A stretch of DNA of 64,000 nucleotides from Chitinophaga sp. XS-30 (GCF_008086345.1 NZ_CP043006.1:4400032-4464031); one strand, 5' to 3'. Positions 35,948 through 45,046 are shown, counted from the stretch's first letter. A program made the numbers and translations. Notes: generated by a model not told the origin, from the sequence alone.

Positions 35948-36499
35948 ATGACTCAACAGGAAATCAACACAAAAATCCGGCAATGGCTGCAGGGCGATGA
36001 TAGCGCCTTTGAATGTATCTTCCATCAATATTATCCGCGTGTCACTGCCTACTATCATAAATATATGCAGGACCATACCTTCTCCGAAGATATGACCATG
36101 GAGGTGCTGGTAAAGGTCTGGCGCAACCGCCATGTTATCCGTACAGCCAGCCTGTTCGAAAATTACCTCTTCACTATCGCCAGGAACCACCTCATCAATG
36201 CATGGCGGAAAAAGATCGATACCCTCCTTTCTCTTGATACCGCCTCGGGATATGCTGATGCCCGCGAAACCGATACCCTGCTCTACAAGGAACTGGAAAC
36301 GGAGTACAAGCAAGGGCTTTCCGTACTGCCTGAACAAAGGCGCCGGATATTTCTCATGCACCGCGAAGAAAACCTGAGTTACCGCGAAATTGCGGCCCGG
36401 CTGCACATCTCTCCCAAAACCGTTGAAAACCAGATATCCGCTACCCTCAAACTGCTTCGTACCCGCCTGGCGGAGCACCTCACGTCCATTCTCCTGTAA
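35948..36499 (+). CDS. ECF sigma-70 factor (locus B)
   Basis: A 183-residue ECF sigma factor. Region 2: DDSAFECIFHQYYPRVTAYYHK to EDMTMEVLVKVWRNR; region 4: LPEQRRRIFLMHREENLSYREIAARLHISPKTVENQISATLKLL with a clear helix-turn-helix. It heads the plus-strand sigma - FecR - SusC - SusD locus and should be held by the FecR protein 82 bp downstream until the SusC partner is loaded. Unlike the locus A factor it has no long hydrophobic tail. Confidence 0.94.
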   Translation: MTQQEINTKIRQWLQGDDSAFECIFHQYYPRVTAYYHKYMQDHTFSEDMTMEVLVKVWRNRHVIRTASLFENYLFTIARNHLINAWRKKIDTLLSLDTASGYADARETDTLLYKELETEYKQGLSVLPEQRRRIFLMHREENLSYREIAARLHISPKTVENQISATLKLLRTRLAEHLTSILL

Positions 36500-36581
36500 G
36501 CCGCTGTATTACCAAATTGTTACCGCATGGGGGTTACCTGCCCGGGTGGTGTATACCCTGGTAAGAACGGTATAGAACATT

Positions 36582-37604
36582 ATGCAGCATAAATCAGTTG
36601 ACACCGCGCTGTTGCGACAATATTTTGAGGGCAAATGCAACAGGGAGCAATTAAAGACCATCAGGCAATACCTGGAAGATCCCGCCTACAGTGCTTCGCT
36701 GGAGGAATTCATGCAACAGCACTGGCAGGAGGATAGTGGAGCAAATGCGGACCCGCTGCCTTTGCAGGCCAGGTACCGGCAATTCAGGGATATTGTCAGC
36801 GAGCTGGACATCACCAACAACCAAAAGCCTGCCGCCAAAACCCGTTCGCTGCGTGCTCCATGGCGTTTTGCCGCGGCCGCGATACTCATTGGCCTGCTGA
36901 TCGCCGCAGGTATAAGCCTGTGGTATGCGCCTGATCTGCACAAAACACAAAATAATACCGCGTGGGTGGACATGAAGAATGAAGCCGGTAAAAGGACCTC
37001 TTTCATGCTGCCGGACAGCTCGCTGGTTTTTCTCAATGCGGCCAGTCACTTACGGTACAATACGGAGTATGGCAAAACCAATCGTGAACTGCTGCTGGAA
37101 GGCGAAGCATATTTCGTTGTGGCGCCCGGCGGAGAACATCCCTTTGCGGTAAAAACCGGCAGCCTCACCACGATAGACATCAGCACGGAGTTCAATATCC
37201 GGCACTTCGGCAACCAGGCGGATATTGAAGTCACCGTAGCCAAAGGCAGTGTAAAGGTCATGAATGATTCGCGCGACCTCGCAGTGCTGCATCATCGCGA
37301 ACAGCTGAAATTCGACTCACAGCGGCACCAATTCTCCACGGCCCTGCTGGCAAATGATCTGGAAGAAGTCGGCGGATGGCGGAATGGCATTCTTGCTTTC
37401 AGAAAAAGTTCGCTGCGCGATGTGGCCGCTGAGCTGGAAAGATATTATGGCGTACAGATCATCTTCGATCGCCCGGAAGTTTCGGCCATGCTGCTGACCA
37501 CCACTTTGCACAATGCCACTTTGGAAGAAGCGATGGATATCATCTCGTTCACAACAGGACTGAAAATAACGCTTGAAAGTGCAGCCAGACTGAGGATATG
37601 GTAA
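36582..37604 (+). CDS. FecR-family anti-sigma factor (locus B)
   Basis: A 340-residue membrane regulator: cytoplasmic sigma-binding head (1-93), one span (about 94-114, WRFAAAAILIGLLIAAGISLW), periplasmic FecR domain (MKNEAGKRTSFMLPDSSLVFLN, GEAYFVVAPGGEHPFAVKTG) and C-terminal DUF4974 domain (FRKSSLRDVAAELERYYGVQI). Its TAA stop lies within the A-run that, on the other strand, forms the T-tract of the antisense terminator at 37603-37633. Confidence 0.95.
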   Translation: MQHKSVDTALLRQYFEGKCNREQLKTIRQYLEDPAYSASLEEFMQQHWQEDSGANADPLPLQARYRQFRDIVSELDITNNQKPAAKTRSLRAPWRFAAAAILIGLLIAAGISLWYAPDLHKTQNNTAWVDMKNEAGKRTSFMLPDSSLVFLNAASHLRYNTEYGKTNRELLLEGEAYFVVAPGGEHPFAVKTGSLTTIDISTEFNIRHFGNQADIEVTVAKGSVKVMNDSRDLAVLHHREQLKFDSQRHQFSTALLANDLEEVGGWRNGILAFRKSSLRDVAAELERYYGVQIIFDRPEVSAMLLTTTLHNATLEEAMDIISFTTGLKITLESAARLRIW

Positions 37605-37661
37605 AAAAAATCCGCAACGCCAAACGTTACGGACCCTTCAATCATTTTTAAACAGCCGCCG
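37603..37661 (-). ncRNA. Predicted cis-antisense RNA over the susC leader (locus B)
   Basis: On the minus strand an intrinsic terminator is formed by arms TCCGTAACG (37633-37625) and CGTTGCGGA (37619-37611), loop TTTGG, then T8 (37610-37603); 9 bp with one G:U pair. Upstream, TTG (37697-37695), 19 bp, TGAATTTG (37675-37668) is a Bacteroidota promoter with one change from TAnnTTTG. The transcript, about 59 nt, would be complementary to the leader of the susC mRNA, which starts at 37713. Same position and orientation as the candidate at 30482-30569. Ends are estimates. Confidence 0.45.
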
Positions 37662-37667
37662 GAACGG

Positions 37668-37697
37668 CAAATTCAACAAGCGGCTATCTGATAACAA
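37668..37697 (-). promoter_or_regulatory. Promoter on the strand antisense to susC (locus B)
   Basis: TTG (37697-37695), 19 bp, TGAATTTG (37675-37668). Spacing is ideal; the -7 element has G in place of the second-position A. It faces against the operon and would drive the predicted antisense RNA. Confidence 0.4.
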
Positions 37698-37712
37698 TCA
37701 AAGATTAAAAGT

Positions 37713-40700
37713 ATGCAAAAAAAACGAATCGGGGGGCTCATTCCGCTTAAAATGAGCCTGGCTGTCATGTTATGCTGCAGCCTGCTGTTATGCTGCAGTC
37801 CGTACATCCTGGCGCAGGACGCCGGCAAAAGGATCTCTGTTGACTACAAAAACACACCGCTTGAAGAGGTCTGTAACGAACTGGAGAAAAAAACCGGATT
37901 CTATTTTTCCTACCCTGAAAACGTACTGTCCGCCTATGGCAAAAAGATTACACTATCCATGAACAATGTAACGCTGCCGGCTGTGCTGGATCAGCTTTTC
38001 CGGAACAGTTCCCTTAATTATGTGATCAGGGATAAAATGATCTATCTCTCCGGTAAGGCAGCGGAGCAAAACGCTGCGGGTCAGCATACGCTCACCGGTA
38101 CAGTAACGGATGAAGAGTCGGGCGATCCCGTGATCGGCGCCAGCATCAGGGTGGGCAACACCGGCGGCACACAGACCGATGCGAACGGGCGCTTCGCACT
38201 GCGTACACCACCGGGCAAATACAATATCGTCATCAGTTCCATCGGTTATATCACAAAGTACCTTCCGGCTGCTGTTCCTGTGAATGGCACTGCGGCACTG
38301 ACCGTAAAGATGGTGGCGGACAAAAGCAAGCTGAACGAAGTGGTGGTTACCGCGCTGGGCATATCCAGGGAAAAGAAGAAACTGGGATATGCCATGCAGG
38401 AGATCAAAGGCGAGGATATCAGCATGTCCAAAAGCGCCAATATGCTGAGCGGACTGCTTGGTAAAGTGGCCGGCCTGAACATGACGCAGGCCTCCACCGG
38501 TATTGCCAATTCCGTTCGTGTGGTATTACGCGGGGAATCATCGCTCAACATCAACAAAAACCAGGCGCTGGTGGTGGTAGACGGTATCCCGATCAACAAC
38601 AACGCCGGAACGGCGGCATCCAATGATCTGCCGGTGGATTACGGTAGCGGCGGCGCGGAGATCAATCCGGACGATATTGCTTCCATTACCATTCTTAAAG
38701 GACCGAATGCTGCAGCCCTGTATGGTTCCCGTGCGGCAAGCGGCGCATTGATCATCAAAACAAAAAAAGCATCAGACAGCAAAAAACTGGGTATCAGTTT
38801 CCGCTCCACGGCGGTATTCGACAAAGTGCTCAAGCTGCCGGATTTCCAGAATGAATATGGCGGCGGTACAGGTGTAGGGCTGGATTACTATTCTTACGGC
38901 GATGGCCCTGACGGTCCCAATACCTCCAACTCCGGGCATAACTGGGGCGCGCCCTTTGAAGGACAGGAATTTGTGCAATACGGCTCTCCCCGTGATGAAC
39001 AGGGCAACCGCATCAGGATACCCTGGGTGGCCCGTCCGGATAATGTAAAGGACTTTTACGAAACCGGGCAATCGTTCAGCAACACCATTTCCCTGCACAA
39101 AACCGGCGACATCGGCGGGTTCAGGGCTTCCTACGGCAATTTTAACCAGAAAGGGATCATGCCGAACACCGAGCTGCACCGTCATCAATTCAATGTGAAT
39201 TCTACGGTGAACATTTCTCCCAGGCTGACCTTCAACTCCAATATCAATTACATCAACAGTTACAGCGACAATCTGCCGGTGGTGGGTTATGGCAGCGGAT
39301 CACCTACCTATAATTTCATCTGGTTCGAGCGCAATGCGGATATCAACTGGTTCCGGAACTATTGGGTGAAAGGCCAGGAAGGCACAAAACAGGATTACTA
39401 CTTCACCTGGGGAGACAATCCGTATATGACCATGTATGAGCAGTTGAACAACTTCAAGCGTAACCGCCTTTTCGGGAATGCTTACCTGAACTATGCGATC
39501 ACCGACAGGCTGAGCCTGATGATGCGCACGGGGATCGACTACTCCGGCGATATCCGCATGTCCAGGCGCCCCATCGGATCGGTGGTGGCCATCAATGGCC
39601 TGGTGCGCCGTCAGGATTACACCTATTTCGAACGCAACTCGGACTTCCTGCTCAGCTACGAAGGCGATACCTTCCTGAAGGATTTCAAATGGAATGCCAG
39701 CTTCGGCGGGAACAACATGCAGATCAATACCTTCAACAACACCACAACCGCCAACGGTCTTGTTGTGCCGAACGTATATAATCTCGGCAATGCCAGTTCA
39801 AGACCGGCCATTTCCGAAACCAATACCCTGAAATCGGTGAACAGCCTGTATATGGTAGCAGACCTGGATTTCAGGAACCAGGTATTCCTGCAGGTGACGG
39901 GGCGCAACGACTGGTCCAGCACCCTGCCCGCTTCCAACCGCTCCTACTTCTATCCCTCCGTTTCCTTAAGCGCTATAGCTTCGGACATCCTGAAGCTCAA
40001 CAACAACTGGCTGGATTTCTGGAAGCTGAGAACCTCCTATGCCTCCGTAGGTAACGATACCGATCCTTACCAGACGAGCGCTTATTACGAATACAGCACC
40101 CTGCCGGGTAATGTAACGCTACCTTCCACCTTGCCCAATGCCGATCTGAAACCGGAGATCACCACTTCTTTCGAGATCGGGACGGACCTGAAGCTGTTCC
40201 ACAACCGGCTTGGCATTGAAGTGACCTATTACGCTACCGAAAGCCGCAACCAGATACTCAGAAGCCCGCTGGCCATATCATCCGGTTATTCGGCCCAGGT
40301 GATGAATGCCGGCAAGATCACCAACAAGGGGGTGGAACTGGCATTGCAGGTCACCCCGGTAAAAAGGGCGCTGACATGGGATGTGATGCTGACGGCTTCT
40401 ACGAACCGCAGCAAGGTGGTGGAACTGACAGAAGGTGTGAACAGCTACATCCTGGCCACTGCACAGAATGCCACCGTTGAAGCGCGCGTAGGCGGTGAAA
40501 TGGGAGACATCTACGGCGTAGGTTTTCTCCGTAATGAGGAAGGGAAAATCGTGTACCGGAACGGCGTGCCTGTTTTCAGCAGCCAGACCATGAAGATCGG
40601 CAACTATAATCCCGATCTGATTGCCGGTATCCGCAACAGCTTCCGCTACAAGGCATTCAACTTCTCTTTCCTTTTTGATGGACGCTTTGGCGGAACGATC

Positions 40701-41144
40701 TATTCCTATTCCCATTCCGCCGGTTCCGAAGCAGGCAGCCTGACCAATACGCTGCCGGGCAGGAAAGAAGGTATTGTGGGCGATGGCGTGGTATTGCAGA
40801 CCGATGGCAAATGGGCCCCCAACACACAGAACGTTGCCGCCTACACGTATTATCGCGCTTACTACAAAAGGCCGAACGTGGAAGCCAACTCATTCGATGC
40901 TACGTTCTTTAAACTGCGGGAAGTAGTGGCCGGCTATGCATTGCCCGCCAAGCTGCTGGCCCGGGGGCCTTTCCAGTCCGCCCAGTTCAGCCTCACCGGC
41001 CGTAACCTGCTGCTGTTCGCCAAAGCGCCTGGAATTGATCCGGAAACCGCATTCGTGACCGGCGGCACCATCCTTCCCGGAATTGAAAATGCCCAGATAC
41101 CTTCCACCAGGAGCTTTGGCGCCGATCTCAAACTCACCTTCTAA
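37713..41144 (+). CDS. SusC/RagA-like TonB-dependent transporter (locus B)
   Basis: A 1143-residue outer-membrane transporter. Signal segment LKMSLAVMLCCSLLLCCSPYILAQ; STN domain (ISVDYKNTPLEEVCNELEKK...LNYVIRDKMIYLSG); carboxypeptidase-regulatory-like domain (LTGTVTDEESGDPVIGASIRV); plug (NEVVVTALGISREKKKLGYAM; NPDDIASITILKGPNAAALYGSRAASGALII); then the barrel, ending ...RSFGADLKLTF. The VVVTALGISREKKKLGYA variant plug start is typical of one SusC subgroup. The STN domain with FecR and sigma genes points to substrate-triggered autoregulation. The imported substrate is unknown, because the locus carries no glycoside hydrolase. Confidence 0.95.
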   Translation: MQKKRIGGLIPLKMSLAVMLCCSLLLCCSPYILAQDAGKRISVDYKNTPLEEVCNELEKKTGFYFSYPENVLSAYGKKITLSMNNVTLPAVLDQLFRNSSLNYVIRDKMIYLSGKAAEQNAAGQHTLTGTVTDEESGDPVIGASIRVGNTGGTQTDANGRFALRTPPGKYNIVISSIGYITKYLPAAVPVNGTAALTVKMVADKSKLNEVVVTALGISREKKKLGYAMQEIKGEDISMSKSANMLSGLLGKVAGLNMTQASTGIANSVRVVLRGESSLNINKNQALVVVDGIPINNNAGTAASNDLPVDYGSGGAEINPDDIASITILKGPNAAALYGSRAASGALIIKTKKASDSKKLGISFRSTAVFDKVLKLPDFQNEYGGGTGVGLDYYSYGDGPDGPNTSNSGHNWGAPFEGQEFVQYGSPRDEQGNRIRIPWVARPDNVKDFYETGQSFSNTISLHKTGDIGGFRASYGNFNQKGIMPNTELHRHQFNVNSTVNISPRLTFNSNINYINSYSDNLPVVGYGSGSPTYNFIWFERNADINWFRNYWVKGQEGTKQDYYFTWGDNPYMTMYEQLNNFKRNRLFGNAYLNYAITDRLSLMMRTGIDYSGDIRMSRRPIGSVVAINGLVRRQDYTYFERNSDFLLSYEGDTFLKDFKWNASFGGNNMQINTFNNTTTANGLVVPNVYNLGNASSRPAISETNTLKSVNSLYMVADLDFRNQVFLQVTGRNDWSSTLPASNRSYFYPSVSLSAIASDILKLNNNWLDFWKLRTSYASVGNDTDPYQTSAYYEYSTLPGNVTLPSTLPNADLKPEITTSFEIGTDLKLFHNRLGIEVTYYATESRNQILRSPLAISSGYSAQVMNAGKITNKGVELALQVTPVKRALTWDVMLTASTNRSKVVELTEGVNSYILATAQNATVEARVGGEMGDIYGVGFLRNEEGKIVYRNGVPVFSSQTMKIGNYNPDLIAGIRNSFRYKAFNFSFLFDGRFGGTIYSYSHSAGSEAGSLTNTLPGRKEGIVGDGVVLQTDGKWAPNTQNVAAYTYYRAYYKRPNVEANSFDATFFKLREVVAGYALPAKLLARGPFQSAQFSLTGRNLLLFAKAPGIDPETAFVTGGTILPGIENAQIPSTRSFGADLKLTF

Positions 41145-41154
41145 ACTGTTCAGC

Positions 41155-42594
41155 ATGAAAAAGATAATTACCATCAGCCTGGTCATCTGCGCATTGTCGG
41201 CCTGCAAAAAGTTCGACAATACGAACCCGAATGTTCCGGTTGACGTCAATCCCGGCGTTGTATTGCCGCAAATATTCTATAACATCTCCAATACGCTCAC
41301 CTGGTCCGCCTTTGAGCTTAACAACGAGCTGATCCAGTACACCTGCCAGAGCAATACTTTCACGGAAGTACAACGCTTCAAGCTGGAACCTTCCAATTCC
41401 AATACCGTGTGGGCACTGTACAGCCGTGTGCGGGATATTGACAATATCATCGCGCTTAGCGAAAAAACAGAGGGGCTTGAGAATTATAAAGCCATCGCGC
41501 AGATCACGAGAGCATTCATCTTCTCCATTCTGACGGATACGTACGGCAATATCCCCTACTCCCGGGCCGGACTGGCATTGCAGCAGAAAGTGTTTGATCC
41601 GGCTTACGATCTGCAGCAGGACATCTATCCAGACCTGATCAGGAAACTGGAGGAAGCTGCCGCCATGATAGACGAATCGAAAGGACTGCCTTTCAGCGGC
41701 GATGCGATCTACAAAGGCAATATGCTCCGTTGGCGCAAATTCGCCAACAGCCTGCAGCTCCGCCTGCTGATGCGGATATCCGCCAAACAGGGAACGGGCG
41801 CTGCGGCAAAAATAACGACCATGCTGTCCGCTCCGGCTGCGTATCCCCTGATAACAACAAATGATGACAATGCGCTGTACCACTACACTGGCAGCCTGCC
41901 CGATGTGCTGCCTGTTTCCCTCGCCAACCTGCAGGATTTCACCTTCAAATACAAATCCGTCAGCGCCTTCATCGTGGATTCACTGAGCAAGTTCAACGAC
42001 AGCAGGTTGTTCCAGTTCGCGCGGCCTACCAACGCCTCCGCTGGCACCGCCAACCCGCAATACGTCGGCCTGCCTAACGGGCTTCCTGTGGCGGAATCCG
42101 CCAACTACAACGGCGGCCAGAATTTCCAGTCCTACATCGGCACCCGCTTCCAGGTGAGCACGGAGCCGGGCATCTGGATGACTGCGGCGGAAGTAGCCTT
42201 CCTGAAGGCGGAAGCAGCGCTGAAAGGGTACTATACCGCGGACGCCAGACAATTGTATGAGGATGGGATCAGAACATCGTTCCAGTACTGGAACGCCCCA
42301 TTCGACGAATCCTATCTCAGCCAGCCGGGCGTAAGCTTTGACGGCCAGTTGCCCAAAGTGTACCTGCAAAAATACTTTGCGCTGTTCTTCTGCGGCATGG
42401 AAGCCTGGGCGGAATACAGGAGAACGGGATACCCGCTGCTGGTTCCCGGCCCCACAAATGTCAACGATGGCAAAATACCATCCCGCCTGGCCTATCCGCT
42501 CGAAGAGCAATCGCTGAACAGCATTCACTACAAGGAAGCGATCAACCTCATCGGGGGAGACGACATCAATGGAAAAATGTGGTGGCAACCATAA
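41155..42594 (+). CDS. SusD-like outer-membrane lipoprotein (locus B)
   Basis: A 479-residue lipoprotein, start at MKKIITISL (41155), lipobox ALSAC with Cys17, then KKFDNTNPNVP. An upstream in-frame ATG inside susC (41083) lacks a signal peptide. The fold region (NNELIQYTCQSNTF, AFIFSILTDTYGNIPYS, GDAIYKGNMLRWRKFANSLQLRLLMRIS, ...AEVAFLKAEAALKGYY, KYFALFFCGMEAWAEYRRTGYP) matches the SusD-like group 2 seen with TonB receptors for peptides or glycans. It lies 10 bp after susC and pairs with it. Confidence 0.93.
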   Translation: MKKIITISLVICALSACKKFDNTNPNVPVDVNPGVVLPQIFYNISNTLTWSAFELNNELIQYTCQSNTFTEVQRFKLEPSNSNTVWALYSRVRDIDNIIALSEKTEGLENYKAIAQITRAFIFSILTDTYGNIPYSRAGLALQQKVFDPAYDLQQDIYPDLIRKLEEAAAMIDESKGLPFSGDAIYKGNMLRWRKFANSLQLRLLMRISAKQGTGAAAKITTMLSAPAAYPLITTNDDNALYHYTGSLPDVLPVSLANLQDFTFKYKSVSAFIVDSLSKFNDSRLFQFARPTNASAGTANPQYVGLPNGLPVAESANYNGGQNFQSYIGTRFQVSTEPGIWMTAAEVAFLKAEAALKGYYTADARQLYEDGIRTSFQYWNAPFDESYLSQPGVSFDGQLPKVYLQKYFALFFCGMEAWAEYRRTGYPLLVPGPTNVNDGKIPSRLAYPLEEQSLNSIHYKEAINLIGGDDINGKMWWQP

Positions 42595-42603
42595 ATCATC
42601 ACC

Positions 42604-42695
42604 GGGGCTGTACCAAATCCGGGCATATCGATGGAGAGCATCTTCCTTACGCCATTCTCCGGCATATCCAATCGATTTTGGTACGGCCCCTTTTT
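42604..42695 (+). terminator. Long hairpin plus T-tract after the locus B susD gene
   Basis: GGGGCTGTACCAAA (42604-42617) pairs with TTTGGTACGGCCCC (42677-42690, one G:U), loop about 59 nt, followed by T5. It lies 10 bp after the susD stop and 9 bp before the next ATG, so the last gene of the locus would be made at a lower level or by read-through. The ends resemble the GGCTGT/ACAGCC hairpins at 19625 and 25569. Confidence 0.6.
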
Positions 42696-42703
42696 AAACG
42701 GAC

Positions 42704-44812
42704 ATGAAAAAGATCATCATCAATATCACTGTTTTACTCTGCTGCGGCATGATGGCCCATGCGCAGTCCACAACAGACAACGCCGCCATAGACAATGAGC
42801 TGCTGGCCCCTTTCCGTAACTGGACCACCACTGAACTCGTAAAAGGCGGCAGGATAGATGCCATCCGCCAGCTGGAAGGCCCCGTGATGCTTTGCGCCAC
42901 AAGAGGCCTCAACCGCGGCAAACTGTTCATCAGCAACGACCATGGCAATACCTGGCGTTTCCTGGCCCGGCCCACGGATGCGGAGATCACCTGCATTGCG
43001 GAAACCGGGCGGAGGAACGAGTTTTACATACTCACCGGAAAGGCCGAGGTCTTCGGCACACAGGACGGCGGCAAATCCTGGCAGCGCCTCATCAGGCTCA
43101 CCGAACAGCAGAACAGCCAACGGTACACATCCGCCTACGCTATCATGCACACCGGGAACGGTACGCTGCTGGCCACGGATACCGATGAAAAAGGCGGGCA
43201 CATCTACCGCTCTACAGATAAAGGCCGCAGCTGGAACGATATGGGAGCCGTTGCAAAGAAAGCCCTCTACCGGCTGGAAAAAACCGGCAACGGCATTGTT
43301 GTGAACGGATGGGACGGCACCATCTATAAAAGCACGGACGACGGGATTACCTGGAACCGGAAACAGCAGCTGGCGGATACCCCGCTGTTTGCCACGGAAT
43401 ATATGGGAATGGGAAAATTACTGCAGGCCGATCAGGCCGGGGACCTGTATTACAGTACCAACCTCGGCGATACCTGGAAACGTACCGGCAACCTCACAGA
43501 TGCCGCCGATGATTTCGTGAATGCCGGTTATGGCGCCGTGTACTATTCTACGTACACCGGCAAACGGGAGGTGTATGTTTCCATCGACTTCGGCAGATCG
43601 TGGCGGAGCATCGGGAAAGTGCCTACCGGTGTGGAAGGCGACTGGCTGGACCATGGCATCCGGACGGAAACGGCTGATTCCATATTCATCGTAGCCGGCA
43701 CCGCCAAAGGTTTTATCATCAGAAATGCGATCAGCAAACAATGGCTGTCTGCAACGATCGACCACTTTAACCGGAAAGACCTTTCGGTCGGCGCAAAGGT
43801 ATTGCCCCTCTCCGCTTTGATGACCGGCTATCTGACCGACCCGCTGGCGTTGAACGAACCGGAAGATATTTTGTATCATGAAGGATTTGCGTATATCCCT
43901 TGCCGTGATGGCAACAACGTGGCGATCATTGACTGCCGTGATCCCCGGAAACCGGTGCTTGCCGCCAGCCTCCGTGATGAATCGATATCAGACGCCTTCA
44001 GCGTTGCCATAAAAGATCATTACCTGTATGTGCTGTCCATGACCAATCACTGCGTCAGCGTATTCAACATCAAAGATCCCGCGCATCCGCAGAAGACCGC
44101 TGCCATCAGTGTTGGCGGGAAGGGCAGCTACCTGTCCACCTACGATTCCGACTATACACGCCTGCGCAAGATCTGCATTGAAGGCAACTATGCCTATGTT
44201 ACGCACAGTTCCGAAAGCAAAGTGTATATCCTGGATATCAGCCGCCCGGAACGCCCCCTGATCGTCAGCAGTTTTCATACCGGTGACGGCGCGTTCGCAG
44301 CACTTGCCAGGAACAATGTGCTCTATCTCGCCGGGTACGGGCCTGGTTCATCGGTCATTGCCGTGGATGTGAGCGACAAGGCGAAACCGGTCATTAAAAA
44401 CCGTGTACTGGATACTACCCTGCTGAAAGGCACCTGCGCGCTGGCACTGTCCGGCAACAAACTGTACGTCACCGCCTACAATGCCAACACCTTCTGGACG
44501 ATGGATGTGACGGCACCGTTTGCGTTGCAAACCGACAGCTATATCAAACATCCCGGCATGAAAGGCCCGGGCAGGGTGGCGATAAAAGGCAGGATGGCCT
44601 ATGTATTGAATTCCACCAACCATTCGGTGGCGGCTATTGATGTATCAGATCCCCGGAAGCCGGAAGTGAAGTTCTACCTGCAGGACCCATTGTTGAGGAC
44701 CGTGTACGGGATAGCGATTGATGGCGATTATCTGTACCTGGCCGGGCGGCAGGCAAGCAGTTTTGTGGTGGTGGACCTGCGGAAGGTGGCTGCGGCGCTT
44801 GCGGTGCAATAG
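42704..44812 (+). CDS. Exported two-propeller protein (BNR/Asp-box plus LVIVD repeats)
   Basis: A 702-residue exported protein, signal peptide ending MMAHAQ (residue 21). Residues about 40-350 carry Asp-box (S-x-D-x-G-x-x-W) blades: SNDHGNTW, TQDGGKSW, STDKGRSW, STDDGITW, STNLGDTW and SIDFGRSW. Residues about 380-700 carry LVIVD-type blades: NNVAIIDCRDPRKPVL, HCVSVFNIKDPAHPQKT, SKVYILDISRPERPLIV, SSVIAVDVSDKAKPVI, HSVAAIDVSDPRKPEV, SSFVVVDLRKV. Two propellers of different kinds in one chain suggest a surface or periplasmic binding scaffold rather than an enzyme. It is the only non-transport gene in locus B. No sialidase catalytic residues are visible. Confidence 0.85.
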   Translation: MKKIIINITVLLCCGMMAHAQSTTDNAAIDNELLAPFRNWTTTELVKGGRIDAIRQLEGPVMLCATRGLNRGKLFISNDHGNTWRFLARPTDAEITCIAETGRRNEFYILTGKAEVFGTQDGGKSWQRLIRLTEQQNSQRYTSAYAIMHTGNGTLLATDTDEKGGHIYRSTDKGRSWNDMGAVAKKALYRLEKTGNGIVVNGWDGTIYKSTDDGITWNRKQQLADTPLFATEYMGMGKLLQADQAGDLYYSTNLGDTWKRTGNLTDAADDFVNAGYGAVYYSTYTGKREVYVSIDFGRSWRSIGKVPTGVEGDWLDHGIRTETADSIFIVAGTAKGFIIRNAISKQWLSATIDHFNRKDLSVGAKVLPLSALMTGYLTDPLALNEPEDILYHEGFAYIPCRDGNNVAIIDCRDPRKPVLAASLRDESISDAFSVAIKDHYLYVLSMTNHCVSVFNIKDPAHPQKTAAISVGGKGSYLSTYDSDYTRLRKICIEGNYAYVTHSSESKVYILDISRPERPLIVSSFHTGDGAFAALARNNVLYLAGYGPGSSVIAVDVSDKAKPVIKNRVLDTTLLKGTCALALSGNKLYVTAYNANTFWTMDVTAPFALQTDSYIKHPGMKGPGRVAIKGRMAYVLNSTNHSVAAIDVSDPRKPEVKFYLQDPLLRTVYGIAIDGDYLYLAGRQASSFVVVDLRKVAAALAVQ

Positions 44813-45046
44813 ATTGTTAAAATACCTGGTTCCCGCCATGTCTGCAGCGAAGCAATTGCTCCTGGTTGACTGGCGGGAAATGGGTCTATAATGACATTTG
44901 ACGGGAAACAGTCTTGATAAATGTCAAGACTCCCCTTGTCGCAATACCCCCGAAACCTGGCCGGAATACCCTACCCCTGTGTTACGGAATACCCTACCTT
45001 TGACTATCAGTGATCAAGATTTGTCTAACCTTAAAAACTAAGAACA
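44813..45046. other. Intergenic region: two hairpins and tandem direct repeats before the VOC gene
   Basis: No gene. TTCCCGCCA (44830-44838) and TGGCGGGAA (44871-44879) form a 9-bp stem, probably the end of the propeller gene transcript. GTCTTGA (44911-44917) and TCAAGAC (44924-44930) form a second hairpin. CGGAATACCCTACC occurs twice (44962-44975, 44985-44998), 23 bp apart, with the second copy running into the -7 element TACCTTTG (44995-45002). Confidence 0.55.
44995..45002 (+). promoter_or_regulatory. -7 promoter element of the VOC-family gene
   Basis: TACCTTTG matches TAnnTTTG and lies 44 bp before the ATG. No -33 TTG is present at the right distance; the upstream copy of the direct repeat sits there instead, which suggests an activator-dependent promoter. 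Confidence 0.4.
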
